Source: Tretioscincus oriximinensis (taxonomy: Eukaryota; Chordata; Lepidosauria; Squamata; Gymnophthalmidae). Taken from it: a stretch of 64,000 nt of DNA. The stretch covers positions 938,248 to 1,002,247 of the forward strand of contig JAJVDF010000029.1 of assembly GCA_022410635.1 (NCBI GenBank), written 5' to 3'. Under the pieces are notes generated by a model, which had not been told where the DNA came from, did no database searches, and saw only the letters and a list, made by a program, of their open reading frames with translations. The stretch's first letter is position 1, and each line of letters opens with the position of its first letter. Of this stretch, positions 24,501 through 37,600 are shown one piece after another. Made by a program: the position numbers and the translations under genes.

Positions 24501-25600
24501 TGCCTTCTGTAAGCATAGTCAGCTAAATGTATTGATTCTGAAGTAAATGACAGTATGTTATTCTGCTCAACATTAATAAGTCAATATTTATTCTGCTCAA
24601 CTTAAATTTTCATATACAGTACCAGTCAAAGATTTGGACACAACTTGTTTTTCTTATTTATTTTATTTTCGGCATTGTAAATTCATATTAGACATCATGA
24701 AGACATCAAAAATATAAAGTAACACATACGGAATTAAGGCATACATAGCAAAGTTCCCCTACTTTCAGATGTTGTTTTAAAATGTTTTAATATGGTTTTT
24801 ATTGTTAACCGCCTAAAACCTTGGGTACAGGTTGGTATAGAACTGTAAATGAATGAATGAATGAACGAATAAATAAATAAATACATAAATAAATAAATAC
24901 ATAAATAAATAAATAAATAAAAAGAGTTAAACAAACCAGAATATGCTTTATACTTTAGATTTTTCATTATTCCTTCATAGTTCAATGTCTGGCATGACTA
25001 CTACTTTATAAAGTCCTGAAAATAAAGTACTTTAAGCATTTGTGTAGTATGTGGAAAAAAGCTTGCTCAGAGTGGAGAACTCAGAGCACATCAAACAACC
25101 TACGCAGGCAAGAAACCATATAAATGTATGGAGCGTGGGAAGAACTTTGCTAGGAGTGAAATACTTAAAAGACATCGAAGAACCAACACAGGGGAGAACC
25201 CCTACTATTGTGTGGAGTGTGGAAAGAGGTTAATTGAGAATGGAAAATTTAAAATACGCCAAACTATATACTAATGTATGGAATGCAGAAAGAATTTTAT
25301 TAAGAATTCAAATCTGGAATACATTCGAGAAGTCATAGAAATATACAGAATGTAAAAAATGGAAGATTTAATATACTTCAAAGACATATGTAGAATGTGG
25401 ATTTTTTTTCTTTTTTCACTGAGAGCTCACATCTTAAGGAAGTCAGGAGAACCATATTCATTATATGCAATGTTTGGCTGAAAAACAGCTCTACCTCCCC
25501 TACTTTTAAGCATAGTTTTAACACATTAATTCTGTTAACCACCCTGAGGCTTTTGGATATAGGGTGGGATAGAAATGCTATTAATGATGATGGCTGATGA

Positions 25601-25637
<37 letters not shown>

Positions 25638-28600
25638 ATGACATGGGAGGCTGTTTACACCTCTACCGACATTTTTTTAATTAATTATTTATTTATATTT
25701 ACACCCTTCCCCATACCCGAAGGTCTCAGGGTGGCCGAAGGTCTCAGGGCGACATGTGAAGCAGTATTGTAATAGGTTTCTGGCAACAGCACACACAGTT
25801 GTGGAAAACTTTTTCTGTGGACTCTTTTGTGACATCTATTACCATTTGTGAAATGTAGATCTTTGAGCAAGAAAGCCAGGTGCAGTCTTCTTTCTTACAG
25901 CATTATGAAAATCTATTTTTATTGAACACATTTTTGCATTTTGTAAATAGGTCAAGCATTCTAATAGATGATGAAAAGTTTTGCAATTTAATCTCTTTGT
26001 TGTTACACAAACAAAAAAGAATACTTTTGTCTAACACAAGGCAAATTTTCCAAAAGCATTCTAGATCACCTACCCCTATTGCAACCAGGATGGGAAGTCT
26101 GATGATCAACCAGTAATTCATGTTAAGGTTCTTGTTCCAGCAACTGAGAAAGAAGCACATAGGCAAAAAGAGGAACTTCAAAGCAAGCACACAACAATCC
26201 CCCATCACTCATCTTAACAACAGAGACAGGAAATAATAGCGTTAGTAAACTAGTAAGCCCTTGATGGTTCTCAGAACAAAAACCTTGGACTAATCAGTAA
26301 CCATCATTGCTAAAATGGATGCTCTTAAGCCTTCATTTGCTTTTGTGTGCTCTATTTCTCCACCATGATTCCTAAATTATCAGTAAATTATGAAGAATTA
26401 CTTCATTATTAATGAAAAGACACATCTCTGGACAGAGTGAGAATTTGTTTTTGCCAAAAAGGCCTTCCACATAAAGCTTTCAGTTTATAATGACCTTGAT
26501 GGTTTGGGTCCAGTTATACAATCCCCATGTTAAGTGTGCTTTTCATCTTAGAACTTTTATTTTCTTTTATCATTTAACATCTGTAGAATTTTCCTTCTCT
26601 TAAAGCTTGGTTACTTGGTCTGAGATAACATCTGGCTTAGTCTGATTTTTGGTTTTTGAAAAATACTTGCATATATTTCAATGAAAAGGGGTTTGTGCCA
26701 CCTTTTTCAACGCACTTTTTGTTTTACTACAAATAACTTTAGCAATTAAATTGTTTTGTCAACTTTTTAATTGCACTTTTTCCAAGTTAAAATGCTTTCC
26801 CTAGAAGCTGAGTAAGAGATAAAATATTATTCAAAGACAAGCGATATATCCAATTAGATCTCTGAGATATGAAAGAATTGAAAATCTTAAAATGGCAAAG
26901 CCTGACAATTCCAATTGGGGTCAAAGTGAGGAAATGTCTGGCACTGAGAACTTTAATTTCTGCATAAAAATGAATAGGTTTATGCACCTTGTATGGATTC
27001 AAAGATAAGGTATGTATGAGTGTGGGGGGGCAATCCTGTCTTCTACCTTCATGTACCTGTTTCACACACAAAATCTGCCCAGACCCTTCTTGAGATCTGT
27101 TTGCTGGATTGTATCCAGGCTCAATTTAAAAACTTTTTTTTTATTTACCACTGTAACTGGTCTATTTAAAATAGTGGGTCTATGAAGGCAATCTTTCTTT
27201 AGTGCCTCCACCACTGTAACTGTACATTATACAATGAATATAATGGATTTAAAAATTAGCAATTCAGAGCACTTTCACAATGAGTTTCATGATATTCTTT
27301 GTTCCCTGGCTGTGTAGGGTCCATTGTGTGCAAACCAACAAGATCTCATCTGTATGCTGAGACCCTGCTTCACATCCTGGTTGGAGGATTCAGAACTAAT
27401 TATGGGAGATGGAGAAAGCAAAAACGTGGAATTTTAGTTTTGGGTCTAGCTGAAGCATTGTATCTCCTGAGATACTAAACTCTGGACTACCAGTAAAATG
27501 TGAGTTATAGTGGTAACATCTTGACACAACTTTGGTCTGAGGACATAATGAAATATATTGACTGGAAATAGAGAAATCAGGACCCAACAAAACAGCTTGA
27601 TAGAAAGCTAAGCCAACACTGAGAGCTATATTTTGTGTATTATCAAATTCAGTGAACATACTGCAGATACACTCCCAATACTAGACTGACCAGATTTTCT
27701 GAGGCCCAAACTGGGGTAAATAATATTCATGCTAATGTGCATATTCATGAATATGAAAATCAACCACCAACATGCATACCCCTCTGAAAATCTCACCTGA
27801 GAAATCTGCGAAGCATGTGAGAATTTTTTGAAGTATCAGATATTTTTTTAATTGTGTGAGAAATTTGCATTTTTTTATTTTTTACTGAGGGGAGAATGCC
27901 CTTAGGAGCTGGCTCCATTTGCCAGAACCTCTTAGTGGTGGTGCAGTGAATTTCTATTTTTTAAAAAAATTCCTCAGCAAAAAATGGGGTAATCACACAG
28001 ACCTCCGAAGGGCTAGATAGACAACTCCAAAGCCAGGTCCCCCCCTCATAAGGGGTAATCTGGTCAGCCAACCCAATATATATATGGAACAGCAAATACA
28101 GAGCCCATGAGGTGTAGATGGCATGATGTATACAAATTTTGCATGCTGAATAACAATGCATGTATAAACCTGCCAACATGCGCCTCAATGTGGTTAGCGC
28201 TATATAAGAATGAATGTTTGAAGAAGACATAGAAGGAACTGAAGAAGGAATTGGTATCATTTGAAGGGATGTGGGAAAGGTAACAAATAAAATAGTGATG
28301 GAAACATTTATTTCACCAGGCCAAGACCTTTGTGAAATGTAGGCTACCTCATTTACACTACTTTGTATATATGATAGTAAACCAGTATTAAGACTAAGCT
28401 TAATGTCATAGTTTGATTTGAGAAAAATAACCACAAGGCATGGTAATCAAAGTTCTTATTTGTTTCTCTTAATTCAGTGAAGTAACAGAGTGGTGAAATC
28501 AAAGCTATTCACTGTTCTGTTTACACCTCACTGTATATGTTAACCAATAGTTGTTTACTTAGAACAAAGTGCACAGCTAAATTCAGAACTGCATATCACA

Positions 28601-31600
28601 TTAAATCAATAGTCATGGCTTTTCATTTTCATCTTAAGAAAAACAAACTCGAAATGAAAGCAATTTAGCAATATGCTCTCATGGATGGATTTCTTACTGG
28701 AAATCAGTAAGACTGGAAATATAGTAAAACTGGTTTTTCCCAGATATTAAAAGGCAATTTTCTCTTGCCACCGCCACCAGACATAGGAGGCAATCATGAC
28801 ATTTTACCTAAATCTGCTGGCCCCTTCAAACTAAGCACCTGTCTACTTTCCTTTGGCTTTTTAATACACATGTCTACCTTCCACTGTGGATTTCTGATAA
28901 TAGTGAGGTTAAGGGATGTTGCTTCAACAGATGGGGACTATATTGAGAACACAGCACTTATTTGTGGCATTCCCAGTATAGTTCCGAAAAAATAATGGGT
29001 TTTATTTGGTATCAGAGGCGTTCTCGGTCATACAATTTTTTAGGTTATACAAAAATTCCTGCTGAGCATTAGGTGTGCTAGGGGCAAAAAGTTAGTTTTC
29101 TCTGAATAAACATTTTATTTGAACTCTAAAACAAATTTAAATGATTTGAGGTATAATGAAGAGATAAAAGAATCAATCCAAACATAAAATTTTATACACT
29201 CCTTAATGCATTAATTGGTTTCTTACAGCATAATGCAGCTTTAAGTGCTTTTAAATATACACAAATATGCTTAATCAAAACATAATTACAATACAATTAG
29301 AATGCCAGTGAAATATATGTAGTATGGAAATATAAGAACCTATCTGTGCATAATGCATTGCTTCTTTGGTTGCTTTTAAGCCTATGACATTAAAATCCCC
29401 AAACGTAATGTAGCTATCAGTTTCCACTACAGATACTTCAGTAACATCCTGATGATTGTTAAAGAATCAAATATAGTTTATCGTGCATGTAACTTATCAG
29501 AGAACTAGGGATTCCTTGAGTAACATTGGGAAAAATTAATGAAATAAATCCTTTTCTGTGCCACTGATTTGGTACCAAAGAGAATGGAGGATTTTCATTA
29601 AACAGTTCCACAGTGGGATGAAATGTTCATAATCTTTTTCCTCACTATTTTGCTTCCTGTGTGCAAGAAACATTTTGCATAAAGACATATTCAATCATAC
29701 CGTTTCCCCGAAAATAAGACATAGTAGAGGTTTTGCTGAATTGCTAAATATAAGGTGCCCCCAAATGTAAGACGTAGCAAAGTTTTTGTTTGTGATGAGC
29801 TCCCCCTGGTGTCTGGAAACTGCAATACTGTTATTTTTGTTCAACAATAAATGTGAATTCTTCTTCATAGAAAAATAAGATGCCCAGTGAAAATAAGACG
29901 TAGCGCATCTTTGGAAGCAAAAATTAATATAAGACACTGTCTTATTTTGGGGAAAACACGGTATTAAATATGTATTTGTGCTGAAGTGAAAGGAACGTAC
30001 TTAGCAGCTTCAGTTCTTTATCAATGATCCAAGCATCTCTTTTCATGTATCTTCTTGGGCTATTTTTTAAAATAGGAAGCTCTGGGATAGTTGGGGATAA
30101 AATATACATATTCAATTGAGCAAAATAAAAGTGCCTGAGCAAGGACTTTATTTGCAAAGAAATGTCTAGATGTATATTCGAACACTGTACAGTGAGTATT
30201 GTTCAAGGGCCAAAAATGGGTGCCAAGTGCTTCACAGAAGCCATTTTAATATATTTAAAAGCTTCATACATTAGTAAATACAAGAATGAGACAGAAGTGA
30301 TCGATATCTGTATCTAAATTTGACAAATACATTTCCACGTAGTGGAAAAATGTAGAGTCTGGTGTTTCAAATATAACAGTTAGCCATCAGAACAACAACA
30401 AGAAAAGCCAAATATGAAAAAAAAATGTAACTTTCAAGTCTTAAAAAAGTGGATTTCATCTGGTCTCAGTGTACTGGCGTAATCTATGTTAGGTCGCAAA
30501 TCGCTAAATATAATTACAGGAAGAAATAAATCTAAACCTAGTTAACATTACAGAGATTTTGGGTTACAGTGAACTATGCACAAATTTGAAAGGGGACATG
30601 GACATGAAAATAAAATTTAATTGGCCAGTGAATTGCATTACGGGTCCTCTGGTCCAGTAGCCAGTTCTCAAAGTGGCAACCAATTGCACATGAAAGCCCA
30701 CAAGCAAAAATATACATCTAACTCTGCTCATTGCACCCTACATACTGGAATTTGTAGACTCATTACTTTGTCACACTGCCATCAGTTCATAGAACCACTG
30801 ATAGATAATGATAATGGCTCACAGGTCCTTTCTGTGTTTGTTCTTATTCTGGATCATAAGATCAAAAGGGAGCTTGCTATTTGTAGGACCGTTTGTAGGC
30901 TTGCTATAATCTACATTAATATGTAGATAGCAGGTTTGTGATAGCCCAAGAAGCTTTCTCCGATACATACATAAGAACATAAGAAGAGCCATACTGGATC
31001 GGGCCAGAGCCCATCTAGTCCAGCATTCTGTGTCACATAGAGGCCCACCAGATGCTCATGGGCAGTCTGAACAGAGGAAAGCAAAAGATGCACCTGTTCA
31101 TGACTCCCTGCAAATGGCATATCAGGAGCACTACCTGTTGCTCCATCCCAGGGGCAGCATCCAGAAATCCATCCTAGTATCCATTTATACCCTTGGTATC
31201 CATAAATCTATCTAGTCCTATATTGAAGCTATCCAAGCTGTTAGCTACCACCACCTCTTTAGGAAGTAAATTCCACAGGCAGATGACCCTCTGGGTGAAA
31301 AAATGCTTTCCTTTGTCTGTTCTCACTTTTCTGCCCATCAGTTTCAAGAAGTGCCCTCTGGTCCAAGTGTGGTGTGATAGAGAAAACATTTTTCTCTATT
31401 CACCCTATCCATCCCATGCATGATTTTGTACACTTCAATCAGATCACCTCTCAAATGTCGCCTTTCGAGGCTGAAGAGGTCTAGATATTGCAGCCTGACT
31501 TCAAATGGGAGGTCCTTCAGATCCTTGATCATTCTTCTTGCCCTTTTCTGCACCTTCTCTAGTGTAGAAGGTGCACTAGAGAAATTATAGTGCACAAAGG

Positions 31601-34600
31601 CCCATAAACTGATCCAATCTCATTTTGAACCCTCCTGAGTTTCAATATTACATCTCGTGGTAAGGAATTCCAAAATGTAAATGTAAGCCCATTGCCTAAG
31701 TTAAATGCAACAGGCTGTTCATGTGTGCAGCTTACTCTTCCTCCCCCCCTTCCTGTTCCTGCTGGACCAGGATCCATAGCAACCAATGCCCACCCTGGTC
31801 CTGGCTTTAGAATGTTGATGACATCACTCTAGGCCCTGGGAGTCATCCAAATATTGTCCAATCACAGAGCCATCAGTAATTATCATGACTCTGGGAAATA
31901 TATAGAGAGAAATGTGGAGGTGAGGGGATAGGAAACTCTTCTGGCACTATCTCATACATCTACTTTGTATATTTCTCTCATGGACTACATTAATGACCTC
32001 TTTCTAAACTCACAAGGTGCAACATTGCAACATATCTTCACAAAGTAATCCCTCTAGCCCTTTTACTGTTAAGAGATGTCCTCTCTCTCTCTGATTCTGT
32101 GTATCTTTTTGGAGATGATGCAACCAGAACTATTTACAGTATTCCAAGCGCATTTGTATTATTGCTTCCTACAGGGGCACAATAACATTAGTTGTTTTAT
32201 TTTCAGTATCATTTCCAACATGCTACTGGGCTCTTTTTACAGCTAGTACATTCTGGTGTGATGCTTTTATTGCACTGTTTACTGCTATGCCAGGATCTAT
32301 TTGTTGGTCACACACAGCCAGCACAAATTCTGTTAATCTCTATGGGTAGTTGAGATTTTTTACTTTCGCAAGCACTGCTTTACACTTACTTCCATTTAAG
32401 AGTGTATTCAAAATTGAGTTTCATTCCCCTAGCATACGGAAATCCTTCTGGAACCTATTTACCACTCTGCACAACTTGCTATCATCAGCAAACTTGAAAT
32501 TTTGACAGCTTACTCCAAATTCTAGACCATTTATGTAAATATCAGAAAAAGAATGATACTAGAAAAGAGCCTTGAGAGATTCCATTTGCCAAAGATCCCC
32601 AGTGTGAGAAATTTACTCTTATTTCGCTGGGTTTTTTTTCACAGCTAATTCCTTTAATCACTATTTCTCTGGCTGCTATGCTGACAGGCCTATAATTTAC
32701 AGATCTCTCCTTGATCCCTTTTCAAAAAACGGAGATACATTGACCAACATCCAGTCCATACAATGGTCAAACTCTTAGTAACTTTCATTCTACAATTCCA
32801 TTTATATGTAAGCTGCTAAATTCAAAAACTTACAATTGGAGCAATTGTGGTCTAAAATTGAATTGTGTTGTGGGCAGGGACTAAAATATTTCTGGTAATC
32901 ATCATTTTTTGCTTAGTATATTTATAAGCTTTCAGGATAAAAACCTTTCTGAAATCAAACAAGGTAAAGACTGAGCTTTCTGCTTCCTGGTCATAAATAC
33001 AGCCTCACTCACTACCCTGCTGAAAAAGGATTCAGAGTCAGTCTGGTTTTGTGGTTGGACGCCTATCTGGTAATTTCCTGTTTTGGTCACCTGGGTAACC
33101 TTGGTTTTGTCACAGATTTTTGGAGGTCTCAGCCCTACTTACTTCACAAGATGTCTGTTATAAAGAGAAAAAAAGACTATGAAAGCTACTTTGAGTCCTT
33201 TGGGTTGAGAAAATGAGATATAAAATGCAACTCTTCTCCTTCTTCCTATAATTGAAAGTCCCTGGTCCTTAAACCATGTGTTCAGGACTGATTTTCAAAT
33301 ATACATGCAAATACCAAAGCCAGTCTTACATAAACTTTCAAACATTCAAATCACAGGAAATCAATTCACAAAGTCAACTCAGCAAAATTGGTTCCTGCTG
33401 CCGAAGTACTCCTTGCTCTCCCTGTTGCTTGCTCTGTCTGAAAGTTCTTAGAAGATCAACCTTTCTATAATAGCTCAGGCAAGAAAACAAAAAGCTCATC
33501 CTATTCACTATTTACTTCTGTGGTCTTATATGTATATAAATACAATTATGATTGAACTGTCTGTCTTTAGAATTCAAAACTGCTGATGTCTAGTACAAAC
33601 GTAGAAGTTCCAGCTGTTCTGAACCACTATAGAATGGACACTATTTATTTTCCAATGTATCTTGGAAGCAATATGTCAAAATTGCAATTTAACAACTTGC
33701 TGCTCATTTACTACACAGTAATAGAAGAACAGACTTAGAAATTATCTGACAAACACCAATGATTGCTACGCAAGAAACCCCGATGGACCACTAAGATCTG
33801 CTTAATATACAGATGTGAGGAAAGAGAAAGTCAGTTCTGGGTAAAGCAACAGTCGTGTGATTCCGAATTTTCAATCTTAACAAAATTAGTGTCTTCATCT
33901 ATGTCTATTTAGAAACTGACATGGGAGAATCCTGACCTATGATTTCTAAAGCTACACTGACAATCCAAGAAAAATCCTTCAAAGTCAAAATTTCTGTTAC
34001 TGTCACCAGATTTTAACAAAAGATTAATGTTGCAAAAAAAATTCATAGCACCTTAGATAATAACAAAAAAAGGTAGTCAGTATGAGCTCTCATGGACAAC
34101 CCTACTTTTTCAGAAGCTGGTTATCTCCAAAGTGTATTTCAGTAGTTACATATAAATCAATTGGCTGAATTCCTATTAAGAATTACAATATTGTATAGTT
34201 TAATGCAGTGTACTATTGGGAATGTTTTGACACTCTCTGAAAGCACAAACCTGAGTCTGACAGGTCTGTTGGATAAGAATAAAATATTTATTCAATTTGG
34301 TGTCCTATTTCTCCCAGAAGTCTTCCAGACTCTTCTGAATGGAAAATNTATGGACACTGTCTTTACTACTTTCCTTGGATACAAGGTATCTGCTTCTGCT
34401 AACAACATATATCCATTGCCATCTAAGACATATTAATAGGTTCAATTCCATTATTTTTTATGAACTTTTTAAATTTTAGTCTGTAAACATCGCTATGTCT
34501 TGTGATAAAGATATTATATTACTCAAAATACATCCATATCCCCTGTGGTAAGTGCTATCATGTTAACCAGACTGAAAACACAAATTTGATTCCAAACCTC

Positions 34601-37600
34601 TCCATAATTAAAAAAAAGAAAATCCTCAAAATGCCTTGGCCATAGAGATAAATTTGAATATTAGTTAGTTTAATAAAGCAAGCTACCTAAAAAGCCTGCC
34701 ACTTAGAAAAGCTATCTGGAGACAGCCTGGCCAGGTGTGATAACTTAATTGTATATGTGCAACAAGGATAATAAACAGTATGTTTATAACAGGAACATAT
34801 ATTTAAGCATGCAGAAAATAGCTGGCCAGCAAAAGCCTGTGCTTGGGTAATTGTGCCCAAATGGAATGAGAAGATTTTTTAAATGAAAATACGATCTGCC
34901 ATTCTAACAAAACTGTCACGTGAACAAATGACTAAGATATCAATGCAAGAGCCATTGCCAAAGCAATCAAGCCAGAGGAGAATGGACACTGTTTTCCTCT
35001 GACAAAAGGACACAAATTTTTAACAAGACATGAGAATTGAACCAACCCCACATCTTCATAAAGATACTTGACAATTCCCCAGGGCGTTACAAACAGCACT
35101 GGCATACCTGGAAAAAGAGTAACAAGATATGCATAGAAGATAAGACGGAAGAAAAATAAAAACAGAATGTTATAAGAATTTAAATACAATCCAGAACTGA
35201 CTTTGTCATGAGTAAAACATTCATAAAAATCCAAGATTTTTAAAAAAGTACAGGCATTGTACAAAGTGGCAAGTGCAACAGTTACATCCCTCATGTGTTC
35301 AGGAACAAAATGATAAAATCCTTTCAGTTGTTTTAATAAATATACAAAAACTTAAGCAAATGAGAAAGATTTTAAAAATGTGCATCTATGCAGTTTACAT
35401 AACTGTATGCAATAATAAGTTGACCAAAGGAATAAAACAGTATCGTAAAGATAGTTCTCAAAGAAAACGCTGTGTTAGTTTGGGTCCCTTGCTAGTATCA
35501 TAAAGTTTAACAAATTATTACCTCCACAAAACATGTAGCCAAAAATAGGCCATAATAATTGAAGCTGATCCAATATATTTGGAGCAGACAGTACTCTAGA
35601 TGCTTCCCCTGGACTATTTCCAACTGTGGCATCCAATCCCCAGTGGATCTGAGCAACATGTCCCTTGCAAGCATGTCACAACAGTTGCCCTTCCCTTTTG
35701 GGGTCAGATGTTACAAGGTCATTCACTACCTGAAAGAGCTCTTCAGGACAGCTACTGGAGGAAATAATGGTGGGAGACAAATAGTTCTTTCTCGCTGCTA
35801 CTAAAGCCACATGGTAGGAACAATAATGTGTTCTAACCTGTGTTTAGTCAGACTTGCAGAGGGATTTCCATCATTTGCACCCTAATTGTCATCCTGTCTG
35901 TTTCACTACCCGACATTATTTGTCTGACGTTATTTTAAACAGAAACTTGTTCAGTAGCAGTTAAAACGACAATCAAAGGCTTCTGTATTTGCTAACTTAT
36001 ACACACCGATTTCCAAATCAGCCTTTTGTCTATGGTCACAAAAGTATGGGATAATCAGTCTATAAAATTAAATTGGCAGGAAACAGCAGAAACATTTTGA
36101 AAATACATCAATTGGATTTTTTTTGTTCTGTTATAAACCACACAACCACAAGAAAAGATAACATTAAAAAAACAGGCTGCCTGCTTTCACAGATAAAGTG
36201 AAAATAAAGTTGCCTTCATTGATTTACTGGGGAAACATTGGATTCATCCATCGCCTTCAAACTGCCTCAAAAGGTCACGCAAGTTCAGTGATCCTCTTGC
36301 TAAAAAGGATCTAGCTATCATAGTTTGTGTGATTCAACAGTGGCCATTTCCATAATCCCCCAAAATCCTTCGTGGAGATATTCAGCAATGTGATCATAGC
36401 AAATCTAATTGACTCTTGACTCACAGAGAATGCTGGGAATTGTAGGAAGGCTACCGCAGAAATGCCTCATGAGGCTCATCATGTGACAGGATTGCTAAAC
36501 AATGCGTTGGAGCAGAGGGTAAACTTGAAGTAGGTGAAGTAGATCATGAACACGTTTTTTTAAAAAATAGCGAGGCAAAACATGAGGTGAGGAAGGGTCC
36601 ATTCATAGTTATAATAACCTCAAGTAATTCAGTGCAAAGCAATAACAGTTATCACTAAACAAGTTATTCTGAGGTCCTGCTTGTACCTGTTTGTGAGCAT
36701 CTGTTATAACATCAGATCCCTAAAATGCATTTCTGAGGCCTATGAAAACAGGGACGTTCCACTATTTATCAAGATGAAATAATGTTTTCAGATCAGTTGA
36801 AGAAATGCGCTAGGTGATCTAAGAAAAATATTTTTAAAACCCAGGTGCGTTTTAAATCTAATAATTTATTTTTAAAATAATTTTGCCAACTTCTTGACTT
36901 TGCAAGAAATAAAAGTTGCATTAATTAAAAGGACCCAATCAAAATATTTATAAAATGAAATAGAAATGCTGAAAGAGGACAAGCTATATATCTGTTCAGT
37001 GCGCAGATGTGCACAGCAATAATAGTTATGATCTGTAGACAGCTTGGATAGATTTTTACAAATCTGCATATTCTATTGTGGTTTTGATATGGTAATTAAG
37101 AGGCAATCAATTACCATTGATATATATGATTAGAAGCAAACCAGGCAAAACCCATCTGCTGTTGGATAAACGAGCGTTCTGATTAAAAGTGAATTTATAG
37201 TGATCTAATATTAAATTTAAAGACCATTGTTTGTGTCAGGTGACATGTTAAGACATTAAACCAAGTGTTTTGTTTGTACTAACAGTTCAATCTTTGCATG
37301 AGTACACAGCCAAGCGAAAGGTAAAACAAACATCTGAACAAATATCCTTTCCCTACTTTCAAACATCGATGCTTTAATATATTAATTTGGTTTTTATTGT
37401 TAATCTCCCTGATGCCTTCAGGTACAGGGGAGTATAGAAATATATACTGCTGAAAACAATTAAGGGAACACTTTAACATACACTGTGATGTTAAAGTGTT
37501 CCCTTAATTGTTTTGAGCAGTATAAATAAATAAAATAATATATATGGCGAGAAGGCTATATGAGATCATCAGTTGACTGGACATCATGCCTCCCTGCCTT

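Larger units (their letters stand above)
24295..26073 (-). other. GLP1R intron 9
   Basis: About 1.8 kb. It contains a Tc1 relic (24617-24745), repeat tails, an AATG/AATA microsatellite, a decayed zinc-finger fragment (25041-25370), and CAG/TAG trinucleotide repeats. Confidence 0.85.
26144..35046 (-). other. GLP1R intron 8
   Basis: About 8.9 kb. Listed separately are a hAT element (27682-28071), a mariner MITE (29700-29961), CR1 copies (30960-31590, 32040-32965), a SINE (33030-33245) and a fold-back repeat fragment (34045-34140). The remainder, for example 26210-27670 and 28080-29690, is AT-rich without features I can support. One ambiguous base is at 34347. Confidence 0.85.

Noticed and set aside
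27961..28434. 157-codon minus-strand ORF
   Set aside because: It starts inside a hAT element and has no domain or conserved motif. Judged chance.
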